Positions 47,116 through 55,141 of a stretch of 64,000 nucleotides of DNA are shown here, piece after piece. The number at the start of each line of letters is the position of its first letter. Positions within the stretch are counted from its first letter, which is position 1. Made by a program: the position numbers and the translations under genes. The stretch is from contig NZ_BCTK01000001.1 in the NCBI RefSeq assembly GCF_001571245.1, positions 620,001 to 684,000 on the forward strand, in the 5' to 3' direction. The notes beneath the pieces are model-generated. The model ran no database searches, was not told the origin of the DNA, and saw nothing but the letters and a program-made list of their open reading frames with translations. Origin of the DNA: Achromobacter piechaudii NBRC 102461. GTDB taxonomy: Bacteria > Pseudomonadota > Gammaproteobacteria > Burkholderiales > Burkholderiaceae_B.

Positions 47116-47214
47116 CGTACGTATATAGGGCAACGACAACGCGGGCGGGGGCCAGACATCAAGCGGGCCGCGCGTCCGATCCGGCCCCGCCCCACCCCTA
47201 CCGGGAGAAGAACG

Positions 47215-48522
47215 ATGAGATCGCCCTCCGACTCCGAACGCCTGGCGCTGGACGGTGCCTGCGCGCCCGAGGCCGTGCAGCCTCTGTCGCTGACCGAACG
47301 CCTGCTGCGTCGGCGGTTGATGGACCAACTGGCGCAGTTGCAAGGTGGCCGGCTGCTGATTGACGACGCCCTGGGCAGCGTCGAACTGGGCGCGTCGCCG
47401 GCGCCGGATGCCGCCCCGTCGCGGCCCCTGCGGCTCCACGTGCGCAACCCGGCGTTCTACCGCGCGATGGCCGCCAACGGCAGCGTGGGGGGCGGCGAAG
47501 CCTATGGCGACGGCGATTGGCATTGCGACGACCTGGTCGGCCTGATTCGGCTGCTGGTGCGCAACCGCGACCTGCTGGACGGCATGGAGCGCGGCATGGC
47601 GCGGCTGGGCAGCGTGGCGATGCGGGCGCTGCACGCATGCCGCCGCAACACGCGCGCGGGCAGCCGCCGCAACATCGCCGCGCACTACGACCTGGGCAAT
47701 GACTTCTTCCGTCTGTTCCTGTCCGACGACATGATGTATTCGTCGGCGCTCTGGGCGGGCGAAGACGACACGCTTGAGCAGGCCTCCACCCGCAAGCTCG
47801 ATGTCATCTGCCGCAAGCTGGACCTGCAACCGGGCCAGCGCGTGGTCGAGATCGGCACCGGCTGGGGCGGCTTCGCGCTGCATGCCGCGCGCCATTATGG
47901 CTGCCACGTCACCACCACCACGATCTCGCGCGAACAGCATGCGCTGGCCACCGAGCGCATACGCAGCGCCGGGCTGCAAGACCGCGTGGACGTGCTGCTG
48001 CAAGACTATCGCGACCTGACCGGCCAGTACGACAAGCTGGTGTCCATCGAAATGATCGAGGCCATCGGCGCGCAGTATCTGCCGACGTATTTCTCCAAGG
48101 TGGGCGGGCTGCTCAAGCCCGATGGCATGGCGCTGATCCAGGCCATCACCATCGAAGACCATCGCTATGCGCAGGCGCTCAAGGCGGTGGACTTCATCAA
48201 GCGGCATATCTTCCCGGGCAGCTTCATGCCGTCCATCCAGGCCATGCTGCAAGCCAAGACGCAGGCCAGCGACCTGAGTCTGGTGCATCTGGAAGACTTC
48301 GGCCTGTCCTACGCGCGCACGCTGCAAGCGTGGCGGCAGCGTTTCATGGCCAACCTGGACGCGGTGCGCGCGCAGGGCTTCGACGAACGCTTCATCCGCC
48401 TGTGGGAGTTCTACCTGGCTTATTGCGAAGGCGGCTTCAGCGAACGGGCCATCGGCGTGTCGCACCTGCTGCTGGCGCGCCCGCAAGCCATGCCGGCAGC
48501 GGCACGCTGGACGGCCGCATGA
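47215..48522 (+). CDS. Cfa-family SAM-dependent fatty acid methyltransferase (atypical)
   Basis: A 435-residue cyclopropane-synthase family protein. N-terminal lipid-binding part includes RLHVRNPAFYRAMAANGSVG and YGDGDWHCDDL; the SAM core has HYDLGNDFFRLFLSDDMMYS, EIGTGWGGFALHAA and EMIEAIGAQYLPTYF. Relative to Cfa of E. coli, the bicarbonate-site Cys is Ser (SSALW) and the His in LLHTIG is replaced by Gln (LIQAIT), so it may make a methylated product other than a cyclopropane ring. GGGAGAAGAACG precedes the ATG. Its stop overlaps the DUF1295 gene as ATGA. Related genes occur in furan or methyl-branched fatty-acid clusters. Confidence 0.88.
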   Translation: MRSPSDSERLALDGACAPEAVQPLSLTERLLRRRLMDQLAQLQGGRLLIDDALGSVELGASPAPDAAPSRPLRLHVRNPAFYRAMAANGSVGGGEAYGDGDWHCDDLVGLIRLLVRNRDLLDGMERGMARLGSVAMRALHACRRNTRAGSRRNIAAHYDLGNDFFRLFLSDDMMYSSALWAGEDDTLEQASTRKLDVICRKLDLQPGQRVVEIGTGWGGFALHAARHYGCHVTTTTISREQHALATERIRSAGLQDRVDVLLQDYRDLTGQYDKLVSIEMIEAIGAQYLPTYFSKVGGLLKPDGMALIQAITIEDHRYAQALKAVDFIKRHIFPGSFMPSIQAMLQAKTQASDLSLVHLEDFGLSYARTLQAWRQRFMANLDAVRAQGFDERFIRLWEFYLAYCEGGFSERAIGVSHLLLARPQAMPAAARWTAA

Positions 48523-49337
48523 CGCCCATCATGCAAGCCTTGCTGGTGGCCGTCGTGGCCGTGCTGCTGATGAGCGGCGGCTGGCTGTGGCAAAGGCGCC
48601 ATCACAACGCGGGCATCGTCGATGCGATGTGGTCATCCGGCATGGCCCTGGCCGCCGTGCTGCTGGCCCTGACCGGGCCGGGCGCCGCCACGCCCCGTTT
48701 GTTGCTGGCGGTGTTGGGCAGTGTTTGGGCGGGGCGCTTGGCGCTGCACATCTGGCGGCGCGTGCGCGAGGGGGAGGAAGACGGCCGATACCGCGCGTTG
48801 CGCGCGCACTGGAACGGAAGCCAGGGCAAGTTCGCGCTGTTCTTCCTGGCGCAGGCGGGGCTGGTTGTCTTCATGTCCTTGCCCTTCATCGCCGTGGCCG
48901 CCAACCCCGTGCCGGGCATGACCCCGTGGACGTGGCTGGGCCTGCTGGTGTGGGTCGTGTCGGTGCTGGGCGAGACCGTGGCCGACCGGCAACTGGACGC
49001 CTTTCGCGCCGACCCGGCCAACAAAGGCCGCACCTGCCGCCAAGGCTTGTGGCGCTATTCCAGGCATCCCAATTACTTCTTCGAATGGCTCCACTGGTTC
49101 AGCTACGTGCTGCTTGCCGTTGGCGGCGACCTCGCCTGGCTGGCGTGGTTGGGCCCCATCGCCATGTTCATCTTCCTGCGCTGGATCAGCGGCATTCCCT
49201 ACACCGAGGCGCAGGCGCTGCGCACGCGGGGCGAAGATTATCGCCAGTACCAGCGCAGCACGCCGATGCTGTTCCCATGGTTTCCCAAGCGCGATCCGGA
49301 CGGATCGCCGCAAGCCAACACAAGGGGCAAACGATGA
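48519..49337 (+). CDS. DUF1295 membrane protein (steroid 5-alpha-reductase-like)
   Basis: A 272-residue integral membrane protein with about seven helices. The C-terminal half has the isoprenylcysteine methyltransferase/steroid-reductase signature: RQGLWRYSRHPNYFFEWLHWFSYVLLA in pieces, and the terminal GEDYRQYQRSTPMLFPWFP. Members of DUF1295 are thought to be NAD(P)H-dependent reductases acting on lipids. It overlaps both neighbours by ATGA (48519-48522 and 49334-49337), so the three genes are tightly coupled. A reductase working on the methyltransferase intermediate is the natural inference. Confidence 0.88.
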   Translation: MTPIMQALLVAVVAVLLMSGGWLWQRRHHNAGIVDAMWSSGMALAAVLLALTGPGAATPRLLLAVLGSVWAGRLALHIWRRVREGEEDGRYRALRAHWNGSQGKFALFFLAQAGLVVFMSLPFIAVAANPVPGMTPWTWLGLLVWVVSVLGETVADRQLDAFRADPANKGRTCRQGLWRYSRHPNYFFEWLHWFSYVLLAVGGDLAWLAWLGPIAMFIFLRWISGIPYTEAQALRTRGEDYRQYQRSTPMLFPWFPKRDPDGSPQANTRGKR

Positions 49338-50419
49338 ACGCCGCCACCCTCAGTGAATCCCGCCTGGCCTCGGACCGGCCGGCTTCCGGCCTGCTGGGCC
49401 TGGCCGAACGCGGCCTGGTGCCCGATGCGCTGTTGCGCCTGGGCATCCGGCGTCTGTGCGCGCAGCGGCTGCGAGACGAAATGGCGGGCGGCGCGGCCGC
49501 GCAGGCGCGCCGCTACCAGCACCTGATCGACGAGCTGCGCCTGAGCCCCGTCGCCATTCACACCGACGCCGCCAACGCGCAGCACTACGAACTGCCGGCT
49601 GACTTCTTCACGCTTTGCCTGGGCCGGCAGCTGAAGTATTCCGGCTGCTATTACGCCACCGGCCGCGAAACGCTGGACCAGGCCGAAACGGCCATGCTGG
49701 AGCTTTACGGCATCCGCGCCGAACTGGCGGACGGGCAGCGCATCCTGGAACTGGGTTGCGGCTGGGGCTCGCTGACCTTGTGGATGGCCGAACGCTATCC
49801 CACGGCGCGCATCACCGCCGTGTCCAACTCGGCCTCGCAGCGCCAGCACATCCAGGCCCAGTGCCGCGCGCGCGGCCTGGACAACGTCGAGGTCATCACT
49901 TGCGACGTCAATACGCTGCAATTGCCGACGCAGGAATTCGACCGCTGCGTCTCCGTCGAAATGTTCGAGCACATGCGCAACTACCAGGACCTGCTGGCGC
50001 GCATTGCCTCGTGGCTGCGCCCGGGCGGCAAACTGTTCGTACACCTGTTCGCGCACCGCAGCCTGATGTACCCGTTCGAGACCGAAGGCGACGACAACTG
50101 GATGGGCCGCCATTTCTTCACGGGCGGCATCATGCCGTCGGCCGACACCTTGCTGTGGTTCCAGCGCGATCTGCGCATCGAGTCGCGCTGGCTGGTCGAC
50201 GGCACCCATTACCAACGCACCGCGAACCACTGGCTGGCGAATCAGGACGCCAACCGCGCCGCCGTGATGACGGTGTTGGAACAGGCTTACGGCGCGTCCC
50301 TGGCCAACCTGTGGTTCAACCGCTGGCGCATGTTCTGGATGGCCTGCGCCGAATTGTTCGGCTATCAGAACGGGCAGGCATGGATGGTGGCGCATTACCG
50401 CTTCACGCGGCCGGACTGA
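49334..50419 (+). CDS. Second Cfa-like SAM-dependent methyltransferase
   Basis: A 361-residue class I methyltransferase of the mycolic/cyclopropane group. The core has HYELPADFFTLCLG, ELGCGWGSLTLWMAERYP, SVEMFEHMRNYQDLL and FVHLFAHRSLMYPFE. The segment aligned with the Cfa bicarbonate-site Cys reads YSGCYY, with the cysteine shifted by one. It is distinct from its neighbour at 47 kb and lacks the large N-terminal lipid-binding domain, carrying instead a helical region of about 75 residues. Overlaps DUF1295 by ATGA. Probably modifies a lipid-linked or free fatty acyl substrate in sequence with the other two proteins. Confidence 0.88.
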   Translation: MNAATLSESRLASDRPASGLLGLAERGLVPDALLRLGIRRLCAQRLRDEMAGGAAAQARRYQHLIDELRLSPVAIHTDAANAQHYELPADFFTLCLGRQLKYSGCYYATGRETLDQAETAMLELYGIRAELADGQRILELGCGWGSLTLWMAERYPTARITAVSNSASQRQHIQAQCRARGLDNVEVITCDVNTLQLPTQEFDRCVSVEMFEHMRNYQDLLARIASWLRPGGKLFVHLFAHRSLMYPFETEGDDNWMGRHFFTGGIMPSADTLLWFQRDLRIESRWLVDGTHYQRTANHWLANQDANRAAVMTVLEQAYGASLANLWFNRWRMFWMACAELFGYQNGQAWMVAHYRFTRPD

Positions 50420-50432
50420 AAGGAGGCAAGCC

Positions 50433-51023
50433 ATGCGCAAGACCCTAAGCGTCGCGGCAGCGGCAATGATCGCCGCGCTGACCGGTTGCGGCAGCCCCAC
50501 GCCGATGCCGCCCGTGGCGCAGGTCAACCTGCCGCGCTTCATGGGTGATTGGTACGTGATCGCGGGCATCCCCACGTGGCCCGAACGCGCGTCGTTCAAC
50601 GCGGTGGAAAGCTACGCTTTGCTGCCCGACGGCCGCATCCAGACCACGTTCCGGTATCGCCACGGCGGCTTTGACGCCAAGGTCAAGACGATGCGGCCCG
50701 AAGGCACGGTCGAACCGAATACCGGCAACGCCATCTGGGGCATGCAATTCATCTGGCCGATCCAGGCGGAGTACGTCATCGCGTATGTGGACGAGAACTA
50801 CCAGCAGACGATCATCGGGCGCAGCAAGCGCGACTATGTCTGGATCATGGCGCGCACGCCGACCTTGCCCGACGCCGATTACGCGCGCCTTGTCGACAAG
50901 GTGCGCGAGCTGGGTTACGACCCCGCGCTGTTGCGCCGCGTACCGCAGCAATGGCCCGAGCAGGGCCCCGAGCCGCGGACCTATCCGCAGGCCGGCATCG
51001 ATCCCGACCGACCCGCGCGCTAA
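50433..51023 (+). CDS. blc: Lipocalin family outer-membrane lipoprotein
   Basis: A 196-residue bacterial lipocalin. Lipoprotein signal with lipobox LTGC (Cys near residue 19), then the lipocalin fold: FMGDWYVIAGIPTWPER (GxW motif), AVESYALLPDGRIQTTFRY and EYVIAYVDENYQQTIIGRSKRDYVWIMAR. Blc-type proteins bind fatty acids or lysophospholipids at the outer membrane. AAGGAGG ribosome-binding site six bases before ATG. It follows the second methyltransferase by 13 bp, so it likely carries or scavenges the modified lipids. Confidence 0.93.
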   Translation: MRKTLSVAAAAMIAALTGCGSPTPMPPVAQVNLPRFMGDWYVIAGIPTWPERASFNAVESYALLPDGRIQTTFRYRHGGFDAKVKTMRPEGTVEPNTGNAIWGMQFIWPIQAEYVIAYVDENYQQTIIGRSKRDYVWIMARTPTLPDADYARLVDKVRELGYDPALLRRVPQQWPEQGPEPRTYPQAGIDPDRPAR

Positions 51024-51343
51024 ATATTTTCTGGTTATATAGACCGGCTTTTTTATTTTCCGGCGCAAGACTGTCGCGCGGCATCTGATCCGCTACCTGT
51101 ACCCGTGCAGAAGGCGGGCAGGGCGGCAGCATTGCCTGGCTGGTCATACCAGCCGCGCGATGGAGAAAAATTTCACGAAACTTACGGCAAGGGTTTTCCC
51201 GCTACGTCCCGCGATTATTTTGCCGATAGCATCGCTCCCAAAATCAAAAAGCGCGACCATTTGTTACCCATGGGATCGCGCGCAGGGGCTCCACCAATTC
51301 GCCCCGGCACCAGGAAAAACTTTATCCAAGTTGGGAGACTTGC
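51024..51343. other. Intergenic region before the third TRAP operon
   Basis: A 320-bp gap after the lipocalin. No gene is supported and no clear terminator is seen for the upstream operon, apart from a T-rich stretch near 51050. It holds a GntR-type dyad at 51138-51154, listed separately, and the promoter for the TRAP genes, whose ribosome-binding site GGGAG lies just before 51344. Confidence 0.5.
51138..51154. promoter_or_regulatory. GntR/FCD-type operator candidate
   Basis: GGCTGGT-CAT-ACCAGCC is a perfect 7-3-7 inverted repeat containing TGGTNNNACCA, the recognition pattern of FCD-subfamily GntR regulators such as LldR and PdhR. It sits about 190 bp ahead of the dctP-type gene of the third TRAP operon. 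No GntR gene is nearby, so control by a distant regulator would be required. Confidence 0.5.
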
Positions 51344-52438
51344 ATGCAACGCCGTTCCTTTTTGAAGAAAGCCACCTTGGGGGCCGCAGCAGGCGGCGCC
51401 ACCCTGGCGGCGCCCGCCATCGCTCAGGAAGCCCCCACATTGAACTGGCGCCTGGCGTCCAGTTTTCCGCGCAGCGCCGACGCCATTTTCTCTGGCGGTG
51501 AAAGCGTCGCCAAATACGTCTCGGAAGCCACGGGCGGCAAGTTTTCGATCCGCGTGTTCCCCGCTGGCGAAATCGTCCCCGCGCTGCAAGTGCTGGACGG
51601 CGTGCAAAACGGCACGATCGAATGCGGCCACAGCGCCTCGTACTACTACTACGGCAAGGACCCGGTCCTGAGCTTTGACGCCGCCGTGCCGTTCGGCCTG
51701 AACACGCGCCAGATGAATTCGTGGATGCGCCACGGCGACGGCCTCGCGCTGCTGCGCGACGTCTTCAAGACCTACAACATCGTCAACTTCCCCTGCGGCT
51801 ACACCGGCACGCAGATGGGCGGCTGGTTCCGCAAGGAAATCAAGACGGTCGACGACCTGAAAGGCCTGAAGTTCCGCGTCAGCGCCTTCGCGGGCGCGGT
51901 CCTGTCGCGCCTGGGCGTGGTGCCGCAGCAGATCGCCGGCGGTGACATCTACCCGGCGCTGGAAAAGGGCACCATCGATGCGGCCGAATGGATCGGCCCC
52001 TACGACGATGAAAAGCTGGGCTTCAACAAAGTGGCCCCGCACTACTACTACCCGGGCTGGTGGGAAGGCACGCTGCAAGTGTCGCTCTACGTCAACCAGG
52101 ACGCCTACAACAAGCTGCCCAAGCATTACCAGGCCATCCTGGCGCAAGCGTCGGCTGCCGCGACCAACGACATGATCGCCAAGTACGACGCCGAGAACCC
52201 CGCCGCGCTGCGCCGCCTGATCGCCCAGGGCGCCAAGCTGCAATCGTTCCCCAAGCCGGTCATGGACGCGTGCTTCGCGGAATCGGTCAAGCTGTACGAC
52301 GAAATGAGCGCCAAGAATCCGGTATTCAAGAAGGTCTACGAAAGCATGAAGAACTTCCGCGACAACGAACTGCCCTGGTTCCGTGTCGCCGAAGGCAGCT
52401 ATGACAGCTACATGGGCACGATCAACCGCGGCAAGTAA
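51344..52438 (+). CDS. TRAP transporter periplasmic receptor (TakP-like, 2-oxo acid type)
   Basis: A 364-residue receptor with a Tat signal (MQRRSFLKKATLGAAAGGAT, RRxFLK motif). Features of the TakP branch are SFPRSADAIFSGGESVAKYV, GLKFRVSAFAGAVLSRLG, QIAGGDIYPALEKGTIDAAEWIGPYDDEKLGF and the late Trp in ELPWFRV. TakP-like receptors bind 2-oxo acids or lactate, often as a calcium or sodium salt. First gene of dctP-dctQ-dctM on the plus strand, 120 bp ahead of dctQ with a large hairpin between, which could keep receptor levels above permease levels. Confidence 0.92.
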   Translation: MQRRSFLKKATLGAAAGGATLAAPAIAQEAPTLNWRLASSFPRSADAIFSGGESVAKYVSEATGGKFSIRVFPAGEIVPALQVLDGVQNGTIECGHSASYYYYGKDPVLSFDAAVPFGLNTRQMNSWMRHGDGLALLRDVFKTYNIVNFPCGYTGTQMGGWFRKEIKTVDDLKGLKFRVSAFAGAVLSRLGVVPQQIAGGDIYPALEKGTIDAAEWIGPYDDEKLGFNKVAPHYYYPGWWEGTLQVSLYVNQDAYNKLPKHYQAILAQASAAATNDMIAKYDAENPAALRRLIAQGAKLQSFPKPVMDACFAESVKLYDEMSAKNPVFKKVYESMKNFRDNELPWFRVAEGSYDSYMGTINRGK

Positions 52439-52456
52439 GCAGCGGCCGATCGCGCC

Positions 52457-52499
52457 AGCGCGTGGGGATGTGCCGCATCCCCACGCGCTTGCTGGTTTT
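52457..52499 (+). terminator. Hairpin between the third TRAP receptor and permease genes
   Basis: AGCGCGTGGGGATG-TGCCG-CATCCCCACGCGCT is a perfect 14-bp stem, followed by GGTTTTC. It lies 18 bp after the dctP stop and about 70 bp before dctQ. It could partly terminate transcription or protect the 3' end of a processed dctP message, raising receptor output over permease. Confidence 0.65.
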
Positions 52500-52558
52500 C
52501 TCCTCACTCGGGTTGCACATTGACCGCGCCTCGCCCCGCGCCGGTCCGGATATCCAAC

Positions 52559-53221
52559 ATGAATGCCCTATTAGCCCTATCCCGTTTGATCGATGCGATC
52601 AACACGGTGGTCGGCCGGTGCGTGACGTGGTTGACGCTGGTCGTCGTCCTGGTCAGCGCCGGCAACGCCATCGTGCGCAAGGTCTTCCAGATCAGCTCCA
52701 ACGCCTGGCTGGAAATGCAGTGGTACCTGTTCGGCGCCATTTTTCTTCTGGCCGCCGGCTACACGCTGCTGCGCAACGAACACGTGCGCGTGGACGTGCT
52801 GTCCTCCCGCCTGCCGCGCCGCAAGCAGATCTACATCGACATCTTTGGCGTCATCTTCTTCCTGATGCCCGCCTGCCTGCTGATCACCTATCTGTCCTGG
52901 CCGGTGTTCATGGATTCTTACCTGAGCAACGAGCAGTCGTCCAACACCGGCGGCCTGGTGCGCTGGCCGGTGAAGCTGCTGATACCGGTCGGCTTCGCCT
53001 TGCTGGTGCTGGCGGGCCTGTCGCACTTGATCAAGTGCGTGGGTTTCCTGATGGGCAAGTGCCCGGACCCCGGCGCGCGCGCCACCGACATTTCCGCCGA
53101 GGAAGCCCTGGCGCTGGAAATCGCCGAAGAGGCGCGCGTGCGTGAAGAACGCGCGCTGGCGGCGCAGGGTGGGCAGGCGCCAGGCGGCGCCCGCGACCAG
53201 AACGGACAGGACGGACGCTGA
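52559..53221 (+). CDS. TRAP transporter small permease (DctQ)
   Basis: A 220-residue four-helix membrane protein of the third TRAP system. Motifs are LVVVLVSAGNAIVRKVFQIS and AWLEMQWYLFGAIFLLAAGYTLLRNEHVRVDVL. The C-terminal 40 residues form an acidic then Gly/Gln-rich cytoplasmic tail longer than in most DctQ. Start at ATG 52559; an in-frame TTG at 52520 would add 13 residues without support. dctM follows after 2 bp. Confidence 0.9.
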   Translation: MNALLALSRLIDAINTVVGRCVTWLTLVVVLVSAGNAIVRKVFQISSNAWLEMQWYLFGAIFLLAAGYTLLRNEHVRVDVLSSRLPRRKQIYIDIFGVIFFLMPACLLITYLSWPVFMDSYLSNEQSSNTGGLVRWPVKLLIPVGFALLVLAGLSHLIKCVGFLMGKCPDPGARATDISAEEALALEIAEEARVREERALAAQGGQAPGGARDQNGQDGR

Positions 53222-53223
53222 CC

Positions 53224-54885
53224 ATGGAATTCTTGACTGCAAACATGGCCCCCATCATGTTCGCCACCTTGGTGGTGTTCCTGCTGATGGGCTTTCCCGT
53301 GGCCTTCGCGCTGGCGGCCAACGGCATCCTCTTTGCGTTGATCGGCATCGAACTGGGCCTGCTCAACGCGGCGCTGTTCCAGGCGCTGCCGCAACGCATC
53401 TTCGGCATCATCTCCAACGACACCTTGCTGGCGGTGCCATTCTTCACGCTCATGGGGCTGGTGCTTGAACGATCAGGCATGGCGGAAGACCTGCTTGAGA
53501 CCATCGGCCAATTGTTCGGCACCGTGCGCGGCGGCCTGGCGATTGCGGTGGTGTTCGTGGGTGCGATGCTGGCGGCAACGACTGGCGTGGTGTCGGCCTC
53601 GGTGATCTCGATGGGCCTGATCTCGCTGCCCATCATGCTGCGCTACGGCTACGACCGCAGGCTGGCCAGCGGCATCATCGCCGCTTCCGGCACGCTGTCG
53701 CAGATCATCCCGCCCTCGCTGGTGCTGATCATCCTGGCCGACCAGCTGGGCCGTTCGATTGGCGACATGTACCGTGGCGCCATCGTGCCCGGCTTCCTGC
53801 TGGCGGGCACCTACGTGGTGTTCGTCATCATCAAGTCGTACCTGAAGCCCGATTCGGCGCCCGCGCTGCCCGAAGAGGCGCGTTCGTTCCGCGAAGACAA
53901 CGGCACGCGCGGCGGACGTTCGCTGCTGGTGCTGATGGTGATCTCGGCGTTGTCCGCGTACTTCGTCGGCCAGTACATCGAAGCCGACACGGCGCCGGTG
54001 GACGAGCAGATCGTGCTGTCGCTGCTGATCTGGGGCCTTACCGCCTTCATCATTGCCGGCGTCAACAAGGTCTTCAAGCTCGGCTTGCTGTCGGCCCTGG
54101 CCGAACGCGTCACCTTCGTGATGATCCCGCCGCTGTTCCTGATCTTCCTGGTGCTGGGCACCATCTTCATCGGTGTGGCCACGCCGACCGAAGGCGGGGC
54201 AATGGGCGCGGTCGGCGCCATCGTCATGGCCTTGATCCGTGGCCGCCTGACGCTGAACCTGATGAAGCAGGCGATGGACACCACCACCAAGCTGTCCACC
54301 TTCGTGGTGTTCATCCTGGTGGGCTCCACGGTGTTCGGCCTGACCTTCCGGGGTGTCAACGGCGACCTGTGGGTGGAGCACTTGCTGATCAGCCTGCCGG
54401 GCGGCGAGCTGGGCTTCCTGATTGCCGTCAGCGTGCTGACCTTCGTGCTGGCCTTCTTCCTGGACTTCTTCGAACTGGCCTTCATCATCGTGCCGCTGCT
54501 GGGGCCCGTGGCCGACAAGCTGGGTATCGACCTGATCTGGTTCGGCGTCCTGCTGGCGGTGAACATGCAGACCTCGTTCATGCATCCGCCGTTCGGCTTC
54601 GCGCTGTTCTACTTGAGATCGGTGGCGCCCAAGGACAGGTACAAGGACAAGGTCACGGGCAGGATGATCGAACCGGTCACCACCGGCCAGATCTATCGCG
54701 GCTCGATCCCGTTCATCGTCATCCAATTGGCGATGGTGGTGGCCGTGATGGCATTCCCCGGCCTGGTGATGCACTACAAGAGCGACGAAGCCAAGGTGGA
54801 CGCCAGCAAGGTGAAGATCGAGGTGGATACGTCTTACGGGACCAGCACCTATGGCAGTGACGATCCCGCTGCCGGGTTCAAGTAG
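53224..54885 (+). CDS. TRAP transporter large permease (DctM), long form
   Basis: A 553-residue integral membrane protein. The DctM core is clear (FPVAFALAANGILFALIG, AATTGVVSASVISMGLISLPIM, SGTLSQIIPPSLVLIILADQL, MHPPFGFALFYLRSVAP). It is longer than the usual 430 residues because of a cytoplasmic insert of about 100 residues with extra helices in the middle, as in the TakM-type permeases that pair with TakP receptors. The context therefore supports import of a 2-oxo or hydroxy acid. Ends in a strong terminator. Confidence 0.93.
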   Translation: MEFLTANMAPIMFATLVVFLLMGFPVAFALAANGILFALIGIELGLLNAALFQALPQRIFGIISNDTLLAVPFFTLMGLVLERSGMAEDLLETIGQLFGTVRGGLAIAVVFVGAMLAATTGVVSASVISMGLISLPIMLRYGYDRRLASGIIAASGTLSQIIPPSLVLIILADQLGRSIGDMYRGAIVPGFLLAGTYVVFVIIKSYLKPDSAPALPEEARSFREDNGTRGGRSLLVLMVISALSAYFVGQYIEADTAPVDEQIVLSLLIWGLTAFIIAGVNKVFKLGLLSALAERVTFVMIPPLFLIFLVLGTIFIGVATPTEGGAMGAVGAIVMALIRGRLTLNLMKQAMDTTTKLSTFVVFILVGSTVFGLTFRGVNGDLWVEHLLISLPGGELGFLIAVSVLTFVLAFFLDFFELAFIIVPLLGPVADKLGIDLIWFGVLLAVNMQTSFMHPPFGFALFYLRSVAPKDRYKDKVTGRMIEPVTTGQIYRGSIPFIVIQLAMVVAVMAFPGLVMHYKSDEAKVDASKVKIEVDTSYGTSTYGSDDPAAGFK

Positions 54886-54921
54886 CGCGCGCTGAATCAG
54901 CGCCAAGACAGGCAAGGCAAG

Positions 54922-54953
54922 AATGCCGGCAGCGATGCCGGCATTTTTCTTTT
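54922..54953 (+). terminator. Rho-independent terminator after the third TRAP operon
   Basis: AATGCCGGCA-GCGA-TGCCGGCATT forms a 10-bp stem followed by TTTCTTTT, 36 bp after the dctM stop. Confidence 0.9.
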
Positions 54954-55141
54954 GGGGATATCCCTAAATAGCGGTCATTGCGGATTGCATACAAGATACC
55001 GGCATTGTGACCGCCGCTGTTCAGCGCGCGGCCTGTACGTCTTTCCCCTTTTTTGCGACCCGCCACGACGCCTTGTCCCAATGCGCGTGGCGACCGCCTG
55101 CCTTGCCGCCGCCTCAGTCCCTTGCCCCGCTGGAGAGCCGT

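Noticed and set aside
47090-47140. An ECF sigma-E type promoter (TGATTC plus TATAGGG) before the lipid cluster
   Set aside because: The -10 match and spacing are poor. The dyad explains the sequence better, so no sigma factor is assigned.
46072-48486. Long minus-strand frame across the lipoprotein hydrolase and Cfa-like genes
   Set aside because: Runs through several well-supported plus-strand genes and has shadow composition (His/Arg/Gln-rich).
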